From: Rhipicephalus microplus
Taxonomy: Eukaryota; Arthropoda; Arachnida; Ixodida; Ixodidae
Length of the DNA stretch: 64,000 nucleotides
Direction: 5' to 3'
NCBI RefSeq assembly: GCF_043290135.1
Contig: NC_134705.1
Location: forward strand, 40,104,771 to 40,168,770
In this document: positions 34,470-47,976 of the stretch, in pieces
Position numbering within the stretch: the first letter of the stretch is position 1
How the letters are laid out: each line of letters opens with the position of its first letter
Notes under the pieces: model-generated
The model's input: the letters and a program-made list of their open reading frames with translations, nothing else
Database searches by the model: none
What the model was told of the DNA's origin: nothing
Position numbers and translations under genes: made by a program

Positions 34470-36990
34470 TATATATAACCCCTGGAAAAATATACCAGGT
34501 GTAACCAGAAAAAGGTGCACCTGCAGTTTTAAAGTTTAAAAGAAGCAATGACATGCCAACCATCCAAAATAGAACGCCCGAGAAAGGAGCATCAATCAGT
34601 ATTAATTACAGCAGCTAAAAGCCTGCTAACAGCTGAAGGTAGTCATGCTGCTCTTCCATTCAAGTATAGTGTACACTGAGAAAAGATACTGAAGATACAC
34701 CATCAGCAAATGACAAAAGCAATACAGACAGAGCTTTCTCTTATAATACAAAAAGTCTTTAGCTGAGGAGGCAAATAAGTCATTGGCACACAATAAGTGC
34801 ACAAAAAAAAAAGCTGTCGCACGAGGCTGTCAGCGCTTAGACAACACAGGCAAAAATACAGTAGACTGAAGAAGGGAAAACCCATAGCAAAAGTTACCAT
34901 ACTCCTGAGTTCTTGCTTTGCGTGCAAATGAAGCTAGCGTGAAGTTGAACACTAAATTAAAGCACCACAATCAAAATCTGGAAGTCAATGCTTTAGGAAT
35001 AATACAAAGTACTGAAGAAGCATGCAAAGAGCATTCCTGTGAAGGCAAATATAAAAAAAGACTGAAAGCTCTGTGGCCCTGAACAAGACAACACCACAAC
35101 CAATCGAAGAGCCGTTCGGACACACCAGCAGTTCTTGCCAACACTAAAAAGTCACAAAAACATACCTTTAATGCCTTTTTTACAAGAGAACTTCAAAAGA
35201 AATGTGCATACACTAATGCCAGAAGTATCGATGGAAGCTATTACTCATATTCAGCTCTTCATTGAAACACTGACAGAAGATACTTGTACCTCGATGCTTA
35301 ATTACTTTGGTACAACTCAAGAGCCTCGACGCCAAGTGGCAAAAAAATTATGATGGAAGACTACAATGTGATCAAATGCACATGTCAACCACCAACCAAG
35401 GTCCTATGCTAGAGTGAATATCGCAAAAAGTCTTGAACGCCTAATGTCACTGGCTCATACTCAGCGTTCTCAATCAAAATCTTGACCTCCCACACAGCAT
35501 ATTATTTCAACAACCTGCCACCTCTCACCATGTCATGAAACAAGCTCGAGTATACACAAACCCTCCTCACCGTTAGGTAGTTAGATAGCTCCACTAGTGC
35601 TTCACTCTAGGAACACATAGACCAGGGCCGTAACTAGACGGGTAGTGAGGAGGTTCTGAGCCCCTGAAGTATTTTCATGCTCTGACTTTTCGTCAACAAT
35701 AGCTTAATCTGGGCAAGTTGGTTCATCGTGGTTGTGTTCTAGTAACAGTGAGAGAATTTCAGGAAGAGACAAAAAGGACAGGAAAGAGCGCTGACTGCCA
35801 ACTAAATTTTATTGAAGGTACTACGCCCACTTTTTTACAGAGTACAAGAACAGTGCTCATGCACAACAACACATGTGAGACCATGATAATATAATCTTAA
35901 CTGAGAAAAGAATACTCTCTCTCCGAATGGATGAGTGAAGGTATACTGATGCACTGATCCATGGCCTTCCTGACAAGAAAATGCTTTCACAGTCTCTCTT
36001 TCATTTCTTGTTCTTGCTTTTTTCAAAAACAGTGTTTTATGAAACATAGAACTGCACTTACATTCTTTACAGTGTATGGCCATGCGACTACCATAGCCAT
36101 TCTTAACATTTTAAGCATGCTGTCTTGCTCAAACATTGGGGCATTACCCAGTTTGTCTTATGTTTACGTTTCCACGTGTCAATAGTATCTCATACACAAC
36201 ATTATATTGGCATTCAGTATACCTATTCTCATGACGAATGGTGAAATTATGGCTATTCCTGTTGCTTTTTAGTACACACACTTTTGAAAACTTATAAGAG
36301 ATGGCAAATAACAAGATAAAATCATATCGGCTCACTATTTTCTTTATATTGTGAAACACCTTATGTACGTACGGTATAGCAAAGATCTTTGGCCATTCTG
36401 TTTTTATTTTGGTCCTGTTTTGTTTAACTTGACTTTCTGCAGGAGGGTTTAGCACACGGGTGTGATGGTGCTGTTGGGATATCCAGCATCCTTTAGTCTT
36501 TTAATCTGGTTTTTAAGGCTTACCTCATCCTTGTGCTCACATGACTTCTGAAGGGTGGCCTCAATGCACGTGGTGGCAATTCCTCTGTGTAAATTGTGTA
36601 AATGTGTAATTATGTGTTATGATGTACTAAAAAAGATGTCCCAAGAATCAGAAGAAGTGACAGTAGTCAAAGTTTTTGTTCTGCCTTTATACAAATACCA
36701 GTTTATTTGTTGCCTCCTGCAGTATTTTAGGGCCTTTTATATAGATAGGATGTTTTCTCACTTTTATTACATTTTTGTATTGATGATGCCATATGCTCAG
36801 GAGGTAGAATGTCGTTATGTTCTTTCTGATAACTTCTAGCTTCTGAGCAAAGATAATGTTTCAGAAAAATGAAAAAAAGGCTAGCATAATATTAAGACAT
36901 GGTAAGAAAGCAGAGTTTATCAAAAATGAATGCATTAGTTGGGAATGAGAAAAAAAGATGGATGACAGGTCAGTAATGTCAATTAATTTA
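34470..36990. other. AT-rich unassigned stretch in the insert
   Basis: About 2.5 kb with short frames only, none with a family motif. No repeat recognised with confidence. Confidence 0.35.
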
Positions 36991-36994
36991 TATT

Positions 36995-37135
36995 AGGACA
37001 CATGAAATGTAGCAGAGGGTGGCAGGTGATTAGTTCCAATGAGATCGAGAAATTATCAGTCATAATATGAAATTGGCTCATACAGGACAGGGAACATTGA
37101 TTGGGCTTCCACCCTGCAGTGGACATAATATAGGC
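36995..37135 (+). mobile_element. LINE 3' terminal fragment (RTE-like)
   Basis: The run ggtggcaggtgattagttcc ... gaaattggctcatacaggac ... 'accctgcagtggacataata' resembles the 3' end of a LINE common in ticks and other invertebrates, whose ORF2 ends near 'LQWT'. Only the terminal ~140 bp remain. Assigned from pattern memory. Confidence 0.4.
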
Positions 37136-37945
37136 TTAACGCTAACAATGAGCAAAGCCTGTGAAATTAATGCTCCATGAAATGAGCAGTACTGCACAGA
37201 TTGCTGTGCTAGACTTCCCATTTTGCATGTTTTTACCAGCTTATCCTGCTCGCTGTTCAGACACAAAGCTTCACCAGAAAAACAATGTTATACTTGGTGA
37301 GGATAATGCCAGTGAATCCAGTGTTTTATCTACACCTTTCCTTGCTTAAGTCCTCCTCCAAACTATACGATTTTTCTTGGAAATGTTCTGCTTACAGCAC
37401 ACCAACCGATCAAGTGAAACAACTTTATTGGGGTCCTGCAGGACGCGCCCTAGTATGCAATCACCATTTCACTTCACGTTACAACATACTGGTGGTAAAA
37501 ATATTCTCTGGCAGGGTACAGAAGTGCATGCACTGAGCTAGCTTGTGCAGCGCGGTCTATTCCAGAAAGCTGAACCTATGTTTGGTACAGAATTTTGTAA
37601 CCACACGATGCTTGCACAGATTGAATGTGGCCACACATAGCAACTTCTGAGCTTTTTTTATGAAATGATCTCGCAGTATCTGAAAACATTTGTTTTTTTG
37701 TTTACTTCATAGTTCCCAGTGAAATATTACTCTTGTTCCTCTCATTGAATAATGGCATTTGGTGTGACTAAGGTGTTCCTAATGCCTCACTATGAGATCA
37801 GAAAAACGATTCTCCTTGAAATTGCTTCACAAGCATTTCCTAAGATATTGAATGACACTGCTTGCACATGTACAAACATTTGCTAGTTTTATTGAGGGTT
37901 GATGATAAAGGGAATCAGTTGGTGCATCCAAGCCGGACAGAGATT
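37136..37945. other. unassigned stretch in the insert
   Basis: No gene or repeat recognised. Frames at 37161-37349 and 37285-37536 lack motifs. Confidence 0.35.
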
Positions 37946-37949
37946 GACT

Positions 37950-37965
37950 GGCCCTGAAAAGGGCC
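37950..37965 (-). promoter_or_regulatory. histone-type 3' stem-loop motif
   Basis: The minus strand reads GGCCCTTTTCAGGGCC, matching the metazoan histone mRNA stem-loop form (6-bp stem, 4-base loop). No histone coding sequence is found upstream on that strand (38000-38900), so it may be chance or a relic. Confidence 0.3.
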
Positions 37966-39744
37966 GTTTAGTTATATATCTTGCAGCTTGTTCCAGGTAG
38001 ACAGGGCTTCATTCTGTAGAAATGGTAACTCATCACACTGGTTCTCCAGAATGAAGAACATAACTTGATGCTAACACTGACTCAGATGTTCTGAAATGTC
38101 TTAGAGGGTACATGAAGGCTGGGTACATGAAAGTTGCAGTTATACTATCTGTACAGTCAGCATGCTTGTGTGATATGTGCATAGCTGCATCAAAGCCACG
38201 TGTGAGAATTGCGTGAACAGCTGAAAATCTCAATGGCAGCATAGCTTAAGAAGTCTGTCATCCCTTTTTTGCCAGTTTCCAATATCATCCTTCCCTTTTC
38301 ATGCATCTTCTTTCAATATATCTGGGGTTTTAATTCCCAAACCCACGATATATTAATGAGAAGCAAATTTTGAACATCTGGTGTTCTTTAACATCTTCAC
38401 TTGTTCGCAGCGCAACACCAGAAACACAGGACAGGGAAGGAGCAAAAGAGAAAGAAAAGACGGCGCCGACTCTGAAAAAGACGGCACTGACATCATGACA
38501 CGCACATGTCGTGATGTAAGCTGCCCAAAGAGTGGCCTCCCGTGAGAATAGTGAAGAATTGGGAATAGGATCTACCAGTAAGGGCTTTGTGTGCAATTCA
38601 CAAACAGTGAAAAAGATCCACCAGGGGTGAACCACAGGTACATGGTGCACTCTGGTTGAGAGAGAGCAGAGTAAAACAGATGTGCCAGACAGGAGATTAT
38701 AAATGGTTTTGTCTGGAGCTGGTGCCAGACCGAGCTCTGATTAAGCGTAAGGGAGTATTGAGCGCCAGGCCAATCCGATCCCATTCCTGTGATGGGGTGC
38801 AATGTGATGACAGGTGCGAATTCCATTTTCTTTTTTTTCCATGGGTTTAGGGAAATAATTTTTCAGGGATCAGATGAAAATACCTCCGACATACATAATA
38901 ACATGCTTATTGTTGGGCGTAGTCATGCCTAGCCACCAGATTGGGAGAAAAAGGAATGTTTCCCGAAATGTGCGATAAAGTGTTTGGTGCTACGCCTTGA
39001 CGGAAGTATTGATAGGTGCTTCGGAAATCGGTACGCCCTTTCTGTAATCGTTAAATATGCAACTGCATGTGCCACTGCTAGGGATAGCGTGACACTCCCA
39101 GCCATTTCGGGGTAAGCCGTTTTAATCTACATGAAGATGTTAATGAGCCCGTTCTCCATCACAGCAGTAGCTGTGGCCATTCCTTCAACTAGGCCTACTG
39201 CAGCGCCAACTAAACGTCTGCATGAATTTAGCGCTAGTACCGTACATAATAATCAGTACGTGCTTTGGGTTCACTTCGATGGTGTTGTGAATTCATCTTG
39301 CGTGACAATGGTTTAAGTTGCATGCGTGCCTTAATCATTATTGCAATAGGAGACCATGATTTATCGTCACGCATGGTGTTGCTTAGCTCAATCCTCAGTG
39401 TTCGAAGCAGGTTCCGCCTTGTGAGTGCCTGAGAGAGGCACAAGAGTTGATTTCTGCTCTGTGTTTCTATAATTCCCTAGCCTGTATTATACAGAAAGCG
39501 GATAGTGCTGGTGTGCGTCAGCTGCCTCGGTGCGCTCTCAGCCGCCTGCCTGGTAAGACTGATAGCTCATTCTATCAGCGCCTTGTCGTACTCCCTCCTC
39601 ACACTGCGACATGTCCTCCACTTGGAGGACATGATGACGGAACAAGATGATACGAAGCCCAAAACCGCAATGTTTGCAAGCCACAACCCGAGCAAACAAT
39701 TCAACGGTGAGGCCAGAAAATCTACCTGACTAGGCCTGGAGCAA
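37966..39744. other. unassigned stretch in the insert
   Basis: About 1.8 kb. Short frames without motifs, and no recognised repeat. Confidence 0.35.
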
Positions 39745-39759
39745 CAAGCCAGAGAGCAT

Positions 39760-41375
39760 ATTCTTGGCTGGATAGATGGATGGATGTGGCCGTACCCTTT
39801 AGATCGGGCGGCGGCTAACGTCACCTAGCCGTAATGCTTAGTGAACTAACCACTAGATTTTTTTTTTCCCCTTTAAGTAGTAAAGTTGGACGAGTACTTT
39901 GAAGTGAAGGGTTTAATTTTCAATCGTGCCTTGACTTTAGCCACCAATCAGATAACCTCCTTCTAGTTAAGTCTACCCGCTTGAAGTCTATTTTGCCCTC
40001 CCTGTCCCCAAACACCAGTGCTTTGAAAAACTCTGCGCCATCATCTTGAACTATAAGGTAAAGCCCTTTACAGAGCATTGTCAAGTGTTCGGAAGTTTTT
40101 TCTTTCTCTTCGCACGCACTGCATATTGTGTCTGCCTCTTCATATTTGGCCCTATATGTCTTGGTTCGCAATACTCCCGTCCTGGCCTCAAACAGTAGAG
40201 AACTACCCTGAGTATTATCATAGATTCTTTCTTTGGCAATTTCCTGCTTAAAAGTTCGATAGATCTCTAGTGCGGACTTCTTAATCATGCCAATTCTCCA
40301 CATGTCAGTCTCCGTTTCCTGCAGTTCCTTTTTAACCGATAGTTCTTTTTGGTTTGGCCACCTGCTGTTTTCTAAGTATTTACCAGTCAATTTCCTGGTT
40401 CGCTTCCTCCATTTTGTATTGACATTCTTCATGTACAAGTAGCTGAAAACCTTCATAGCCCAACGCTCCTCCCCCATTTCTCTCAATCGCTTCTAAAACT
40501 TTATCTTGCTGCTAGCTTCCCTGCCATCAAATGATGTCCATCCCATATCACCTTGTACTTCCTGGTTTGGTGTATTCCCGTGAGCTCCTAAAGCAAGCCT
40601 ACATATTTCACGTTGCCTAATTTCTAATCTTGCTTGAACTTCTGACCTCATGCACAAGACCGCGTTGCCGAACGTCAGCCCAGGAACCATGACCCCTTTT
40701 CATATTTCTCTCACAACATTATACATATTGTAATTCCACAGTGCCCTATTTTTCATCACTGCTGCATTCCTGTTATCTTTAGTCGTCACGCATATTTCGT
40801 GTTCCCTCAGGTACTCGGTTCCATTGCTTATCCATACGCCCAGTTATTTGTATTTATCTGTTATCTCTAGCGTGACTTCCTGTATTCTAAGCTCACTACC
40901 TTTGTTATCATTAAAAATCATGACTACTGATTTTTCCAAACTGAATCTAAAATCTAACCTATCTCCCTCATTACCGCAGATGTCCATCAACCTCTGCAAA
41001 TCTTCCTTGTTGTCGGCCATTAGCACTATATCATCTGCGTAGATTAATGCTGGTAGTGCCTGATCAATGAGTTTTCCTTGTTTGACTAAAGAGAGGTTGA
41101 AGCCAAGTCCCCTTGCCTCTAATTTGGCCTCTAATCCTTGTAGGTACATCATGAATAAGAAGGGTGACAGTGGGCACGCCTGCCTAAGTCCACGTTTCAC
41201 CACTGTGGGCTTGGATACCTGTTTTTCCCACTTTTTGACTACCTTGTTAGTTTTATAGATTTCCTTTAAATGATTAGTGACTCCATCTTTTACACCCAGT
41301 GTGTCTAGTATCCCCCGCAAGTCCTCTTGAACCACGCTATTGTACGCTCCCTTGAATTTCTGCAGGCCGGTAGGA
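39760..41375 (-). pseudogene. LINE, 5'-truncated, same family as 27437-31757
   Basis: Minus strand. Starts within the reverse transcriptase at KGAYNSVVQEDLRGILDTLG (41360) and continues through KRGLRQACPLS, the intact catalytic 'ALIYADDIVLMADNKEDL' (about 41045-41000), 'MVPGLTFGNAVLCMRSEVQA' (40690) and the zinc-knuckle CSACEEKEKTSEHLTMLC (about 40140-40090). The 3' end 'gatctaaagggtacggccac' near 39800 is followed by an atcc-type tail at 39770-39785. Frame breaks occur near 40845 and 40490. It is better preserved than the copy at 27437-31757 and useful for reading that copy. Confidence 0.85.
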
Positions 41376-41419
41376 AGCTTCACAGCGCAGCGCCTGATCT
41401 TGTGAAACGGCGCAGCCAT

Positions 41420-44400
41420 GCAGGCAGGGCATTCAATTCCCTCCCTATTTTTTGTATACTACTGTCCTTGTGTACATCGTAGAACACATAACAGTAATGA
41501 CAGCAAACAGATCATTGATTCGGGTAGGCTTGGTGTTTTTATTTAAAATGGAACAACGAGGAAGCTACTGAAACTCGTGCCTGTATACAGCTGCTTTATA
41601 TGGAGATGAAACTTTAACGAAAAAAAAAATGTAATGATAAACAGTAGGCTCATAACAAACAACATTTCTCTGAGGGTGCATGGAATATATGTCCCATGCA
41701 AGGCTATGCATTGCAGTCCTTACTGCATTAATTATGTACACGTACTGCAGGGCATGCAAGTGTATGCAGACACACGCTGACGAAAGGACATTTTTGGCTA
41801 CATACAAACGTGCACCGCACCAAATAACACGCACGTGTTTGTATAGTCAGGGAACACTCGTGAATATTGATGAAATCACACAGCTCGCTTACAGTATAAA
41901 ACAAACACAATTGCGAACAATAAAATGCGACGCTGTTTAAAGAGGCGGACCCAGGTTACGAGGAGAATTATCAGTATGGCATACACACCACGTGTCAAGC
42001 TTTTGCAACATCTAAAGAGACTAAATATGGAAAGTTGCCTTTGTAAGTTAACATGACAGTACCAAATGGAGAAGCCACATGAGAGAACAATTCATAGTGG
42101 GCTAAAGAATGTGTTTTAAATAGTATACACAGCTTTGCAAGATATTATCGACGAGTTTTACTCGTCTAGGTGTGGGAGGTGTAGGCCTGATAAAATGCGA
42201 TGTTGCTTCAGAGCCTTTCTTTCGTAATATTGCAATTTTATTCAACTATTTCAAACGCGGCACCGTAAATTTCTACTGGGTGCTCGAACACGGCAAGCAG
42301 GTCGCGGGGCAAAATCTTTGTAACATTTTATTACCGAAACAGCGATACTAGCAATGCTTGAGCTGCACTTGCTGTTTTCTAAATTGTAACCTCCTCAATC
42401 TCATCACTGTGATCAGGAAACAGAGAGGAAAAGTACAGCAGTAGTACGTAGAGAAATATTCAATTTCAAGCCCTTTAGCAATATCATCTAAACAAATTGC
42501 CAGTTCACTGTTGAATTCTCGATGGAAACAAACAGCTGATCAGGGACGCAAGCTTGGCTTGGCACTGGCTTGGCCGTTCATACAGAGCCAAAAGCCGCTG
42601 CAGGAAACTGGATTGCGAATCGTATTGAGACAAAATATTTTATACATTTTTGTTTTCTTTGTTTCATTTCTCTAATTGCTCTTGTGATGGCGTGGACCGC
42701 GCTTCGTGATCTCATGTACCGGCGCACTGTTTTTAAATTTAGTATGGCGCACGATAATACATGATTGCGTGCTTTTTTTAAAAAAGGTTCGCGAGTATGG
42801 CAGCAACACTGCAATGTCGGGAAGAGGCACGGGGAAGAGGATAGTAGTAGAACCAGTAGCAGCTGCATGCCCGGGTTGAGCGACTGATGCCCAGATGGAG
42901 GAATGTCATCCCGATGCCTTTTGTGTTGGCCGTTCTGGCAGTTCCGCCGACTTTATAGAAAGAGACGACCCCGTCGCTTGTCCTCTTCTCTTTTCCTTCG
43001 GGCATCAGCGACAACATTGACGGACGACGTGTTCGACTTCACCGTGCACGTGAGTATAGGTTGGTTTTTCATTCGAGTGAATTCTTGTTCAGATTTGCAA
43101 CTTGTCGACTTCATCCTGATCTCCTGTCACCGGCAATAAGTCACATACGTGTGATATTTAGGTGAAATAAATGATAATGCACATTTTCTGCTCCATTTGC
43201 GTGACTTAGCTACACCAGGACATGAGGTAAAGCCTTTGTCGCCTAGCCACTAGCAGGCAAGATCGATCACTCGCATCCTTCAGTTCACGAATCAGCGCGC
43301 CTGCCTTAAAATTAGTAAGCTGCTCGCAAAGAAATCTTACCGAGGCAATTTTGTTTTCTGTGAACAATGCACCGTAGATTTGTCTTGAATAACGAAAAAA
43401 AAACTTGAAAAATAAATGTCGCGATCTTTTAGAAAACGCCGTGTCTAAGAGCTAGACGCGGCATTTTGTAAAAGGCTCATTAAATTCAGTATGTTTTCGT
43501 AGTTTCTGCTTGAAATTATTATTGTCTATGAATTTCATGGCCCAATCTTTTGCTTTGGCTGAAAATCTCGGCGGCAAAAACTTTGTTCAGTGTCCCTTTA
43601 AGGGCAGGTGTAGATGCCATCATTTCAGTCGCAAATCTTTTTGCTAGTCGGTCGGCTGGTTAACAATAAGGGTACTAACTAGAGTTCCAGATTTCATCAG
43701 CAACACATCGTCATGGCTTCATCAGATGCTGCATTATATACATTCTATCCTCATTTTTAAATAGGTGTACCGTATGGTCCACTGTTACAGGAAACAAGCG
43801 AGCTCATGGACAGTGAGCCATGTGGTGCTAACTGGCAGCGAGGCTTGTGAATGGGACGCATGCGCATAGAATCGGGGTGCGCCCAGTTTTGTCTGCCATT
43901 TCTCCGCCTGTACGCATGACAGCATTGGAAAGCGCATCCGTATTTTAGCTGCGCAATTTATCTAGCCCAGTGCCTCCTGCTTCAGGGATTTCCTGTGAGC
44001 ACAAAAAATGCATGGTTTTAATCGTTGCTGCAGTGTTTTGCAAGTTGTCACCGTAAAGCACATCATATTTTTCGCATAATGCTCGCTGCAACTAGCAAGT
44101 TTCGATGACTCAAAATGCTGTTCAGGTCTGATGTAGCAAACATTTTAAGCTCGTCCTCGTGACCATGAAATATTGGTTTATTAAATAATGGAAGGCAGAG
44201 TTGGTATCAGTTGATTTACAGTGTGAAAATGAAAAGTGCGAAGGGCCGTGCCTCGCAAGTAAGCCCCGAGAGCATGAGCAGAGAAGTAGCAGATGAGGAT
44301 GCTCATGCGCTGCATTTCCAAATCTCACCAGCACTAATGCTTGACGGACTGCTGGCCACGCACTAGCGTGTTCTTTCTGAAACAGGACTTTGGCCCTGTA

Positions 44401-45070
44401 AGCAAGTTCTTGAAGGGCATAAGTAAAACGTAGAATGGGCCCCCTAAATGCACCCATCTTTGAACCATTGGGCTTATGAATTAGTGCCCTTTTCCAAATA
44501 CAACTATTCTGAGCTATAAATTGTGACAGAACAGTGCACGAAGTTTAAAAATGGGAAAAAAGTCTTTAAATGTCCCCTTTATACATAGTGTTCTTGTGAT
44601 GTCACTTCTGCCGTTGTCGCCCTCTCCCGCCATGCCCGGGTAACTCCCTGGGTACCTACGGCAGTTCACGTGCTGCAGTGCGGTTTGTTGGGGGCTCGTC
44701 ATCTGTTGCTGTGAACGATGTGGAAGCATTGTGGTTTTTTGTTGTCTTACTTCAACGAGCTCATTGGATTAGGAAGGCCTCGCTCGTTCACTCGATACAA
44801 GACCAGATAATCAAGATGTGCGACACATATACCAGCCATGGCGTACACCGGCTGCCCGCCACAACCTATGAGGGCCTATTATCTTGCTTTCACTACAAAT
44901 TGCCTGGCCCAAAAACAAGTGAAAGCTCAAAATCGCTCGAGCCGCAATTTTAAGAGTGGATGTGCGAAGCGCAGCTGCTCCCATCGAAAACTAGTCGTGC
45001 AGAGCTAGGCAAGTTTACAAGAGATATGATATTATGAATATATTGTCACGGCCTACGCCACCAAAGTAGC
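41420..45070. other. unassigned stretch in the insert
   Basis: About 3.6 kb. Several 60-110 codon frames on both strands (for example 42570-42764 and 44122-44457) have no family resemblance. No clear repeats. Confidence 0.35.
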
Positions 45071-45074
45071 AATG

Positions 45075-45096
45075 CCCCCCCCCCCCCCCCCCCCCC
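45075..45096 (+). repeat. poly-C run of 22 bases
   Basis: Uninterrupted C homopolymer. The length may be unreliable in sequencing. Confidence 0.97.
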
Positions 45097-46769
45097 AAGT
45101 GTTTTAAACAGTGCTGATGTTGAGCTTGAGCCTCTTTGATTGCAATTTGTGGAAATAGTCGAGGAAAATATTATACAAGGCAGATAGCGACTTTGCGTGG
45201 TGTGTGCCGCGGTAATGCCAGTCATCACTTTATTTTTCGCGTATGCTTTAACACACTTTTCACTTTGTATTTTGCTTTTGTTGTACGCTAATGTACAGTG
45301 GAGTCACTGAACATGATAGAGACCGTGTATAGAATTAATTGACTAATTAAAAAAAATCCTGACGCCCTACTTGAACCGATCGGCTATACTTCAAAGTGAA
45401 CTAATATTGTTTCCCATTCTTTATAGTTTGTTTCAATGCAATACCAAATCTCCGCGATCGCCATCACGATTTTAACCGCCTTCCTTGCCATCATGATTTT
45501 AACTGCGGACAAGTTTGTATGTACAGTATCTTGGTAAGCTATATCTGTTTGCAGGTAAATGCTTGGCTATGGCACTTACCCGTAATGAAGTTGCACCTGA
45601 AGATGCAAATATTGCAAAGTTTCTTCAAGTAGCTTTTGTTAATCTGCACCAGCCAAATACGCTGGTACTTTTAGGAAAATCGGAATGTGCGTTCTCAATT
45701 TCAGGTTATAACTTTCAGCGAAGAAACACCCTAAGCTCTGCTCCCTCTGCGTGGACTACTAAATCAACTTGCCTCACTAGCAGCTCATAATTTCTCAAAC
45801 TTGCATCGTGAGGCAAAACTAAACGGGTGCAAGCACGAGGAGACAACATGGCAGTTGTAGGCGATAGATTCGGTTGGTGCCCGGGCATGTTGGTGGCGCA
45901 TTTCGGAAGTGACGAAAAGGCGCTGCGAGATGCACGTGCACACTTTGTATAGTTGCTGTATTGGACAGCAAACTTTTTTTCTTATCTGAGCAGTTTTACC
46001 AAAGGAAGCTTCATCATATGGCGTGATAAATGAAGCGAATCCACAGGTTGAACTACATCATAGCCTCGCTGTGCTTTTGTACTTTTTTTAGCTCGCAAAA
46101 TTTATTTGTACATATAAGTGACAAGTTGCCAGTAATAAGGCAGCACTTGTTTCTTTACCATATGATCATCTCCGGTGTGCTGCTGCCTCAATATTTCGAA
46201 TTCTAAGCATTTACACCATTGTATGCTAACTTTTCCTTCAAAGTGAGACAAGCCACATGTGTATCGTAGCTCAAGAAGCATGCCAGTTTTACGTACTTGC
46301 AAGGTAAACATCAGAAATGCACAGTTGATCAAAAATACTAGTTTAATGGTGCATCTACATAGCAGAGCACCTGTGGCACCTTGGGAACAAGATAATGCCA
46401 CATATGTTACAAGAGATAATTAAAAAAGACAGGGGACGTTCCGTGAACAAATAGAAACAAAAATAAAATGGCACGTGGCAGCGAGTGAAGGTGGGAAGGG
46501 GGGGGGGGAGCCCGTGGGACTTCAGCGGATGAACGTAAGGTGTGTGTTTAATATGTGGAAGAAAAAAAAAATTCAAAATTTTGGCGACTGAAATGAGGGT
46601 GACTTAGTGAGTGCGCTCATGACGAGAGTAAACACGGTTATTATTTTTTTTTTTTTCAAATCTCTTTTGAAAGCCACAAAAAATCTGTATGTGGTGCAGC
46701 CTAACAGAAGGTCTGTGAAGGCAAATTATGAATTCGTCGTAGTACAAAGGCCTATTTTTTTTTTTTTTC
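45097..46769. other. unassigned stretch in the insert
   Basis: No recognised gene. A frame at 45515-45790 (91 codons) and an overlapping minus frame at 46102-46401 carry no motif. Short G, A and T homopolymers are present near 46500-46650. Confidence 0.35.
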
Positions 46770-46781
46770 CATGCGCACCAT

Positions 46782-47024
46782 CCCCGCCGCGGTGGTCTAG
46801 TGGCTAAGGTACTCGGCTGCTGACCCGCAGGGCGCGGGTTCGAATCCCGGCTGCGGCGGCTGCATTTCCGATGGAGGCGGGAATGTTGTAGGCCCGTGTG
46901 CTCAGATTTAGGTGCACGTTAAAGAACCCCAGGTGGTCTAAATTTCCGGAGCCCTCCACTACGGCGTCTATCATAATCATATAGTGGTTTTGGGACGTTA
47001 AAGCCCACATATCAATCAATCAAT
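46782..47024 (+). mobile_element. full-length Ruka-like SINE
   Basis: Head ccccgccgcggtggtctagt, B-box GGTTCGAATCC, tail atcaatcaatc. TSD catgcgcaccat at 46770-46781 and 47025-47036. Confidence 0.93.
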
Positions 47025-47036
47025 CATGCGCACCAT

Positions 47037-47749
47037 AAATAGTGCTCAAAATTTAATTGCGTATGTTGTTTTCATCCTCGCTGTATTCCGTGCTGTTTAT
47101 GATGTAAAAAAAAAAGTAGCACGCTGAAGTGGTGCTGCTTTTGGGCAACAGTTGAAAATGGCGGGGTGCATGAATGCGGAATACTGCCGCTTACACTCAA
47201 ATCACTCTTGTGGTCACCTCCCACTGTTTGCAGCATGTGTTGTGTATACACAGCTGCATATTTCCTAGCTAGAAAAATTTGATTTTAGGTGTTTCACGCC
47301 ATTTTCCATGTAACTATTCCACAATTGCACACACTGATCAGCAGGCTTTCAATTGCGCTGAAGGACACAGGTGCCATAAAATTCATAGTCGATTCTTTCA
47401 AGAAACTGTATGTAAAGGCTGAAGCTTCATGCGTACATACACACACACATACCATATTGTTTTTTGTACTTTATGAAAGCTGCGAAGGTCTCATGTGCCT
47501 CCAAGCGTAACCTGTCTTATTTATTCTCCATCACCGCAAAAGTTTTGAGAGTTTCAAATAAAAGTACTTTGCGCATGGCCACTTTTGGGTAATTTTTTTG
47601 TGTAGGTGTTATTTGAGCAGCCTACAGTGTTTACTTTATAAGCCTGTATGTATATGTTGCATTATAAGGATGCAGAATGTGTGTAGCTGTACAATATAGA
47701 TAAAGTGTAAAAATTAAGTGTGTCTATTGTAGTGTTCTTGCAACCAATC
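47037..47749. other. unassigned stretch in the insert
   Basis: Nothing recognised. A short cacaca tract near 47440 and AT-rich sequence. Confidence 0.35.
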
Positions 47750-47752
47750 TTA

Positions 47753-47973
47753 CCCCCGTATTCTAGAACGTCCCTCCACTCAACGCTTCACCTTCACTTG
47801 AGATGGCTGATGGGAGCGCCGTCTCTAAACAGAGAAAATTGCTGCATGTAAGCAATAATCTGCTGTGATTCTCGAGTAGCGCAGCGTCGCTTTCAAACGA
47901 TCAGCGGCACAGTGCTCAACTCTGTCAAGTGAAGGGTGAAAGTCGAGTCGGAGAGCGTTTATGAATATGGGGG
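47753..47973. mobile_element. Tourist-like MITE with TTA target duplication
   Basis: Inverted ends CCCCCGTATTCtagaacg... and, complemented, CCCCCATATTCataaacg..., with similarity over about 45 bp including ttcacttga. Flanked by TTA (47750-47752 and 47974-47976), the TWA-type duplication of PIF/Harbinger elements. 221 bp, no coding capacity. Confidence 0.75.
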
Positions 47974-47976
47974 TTA

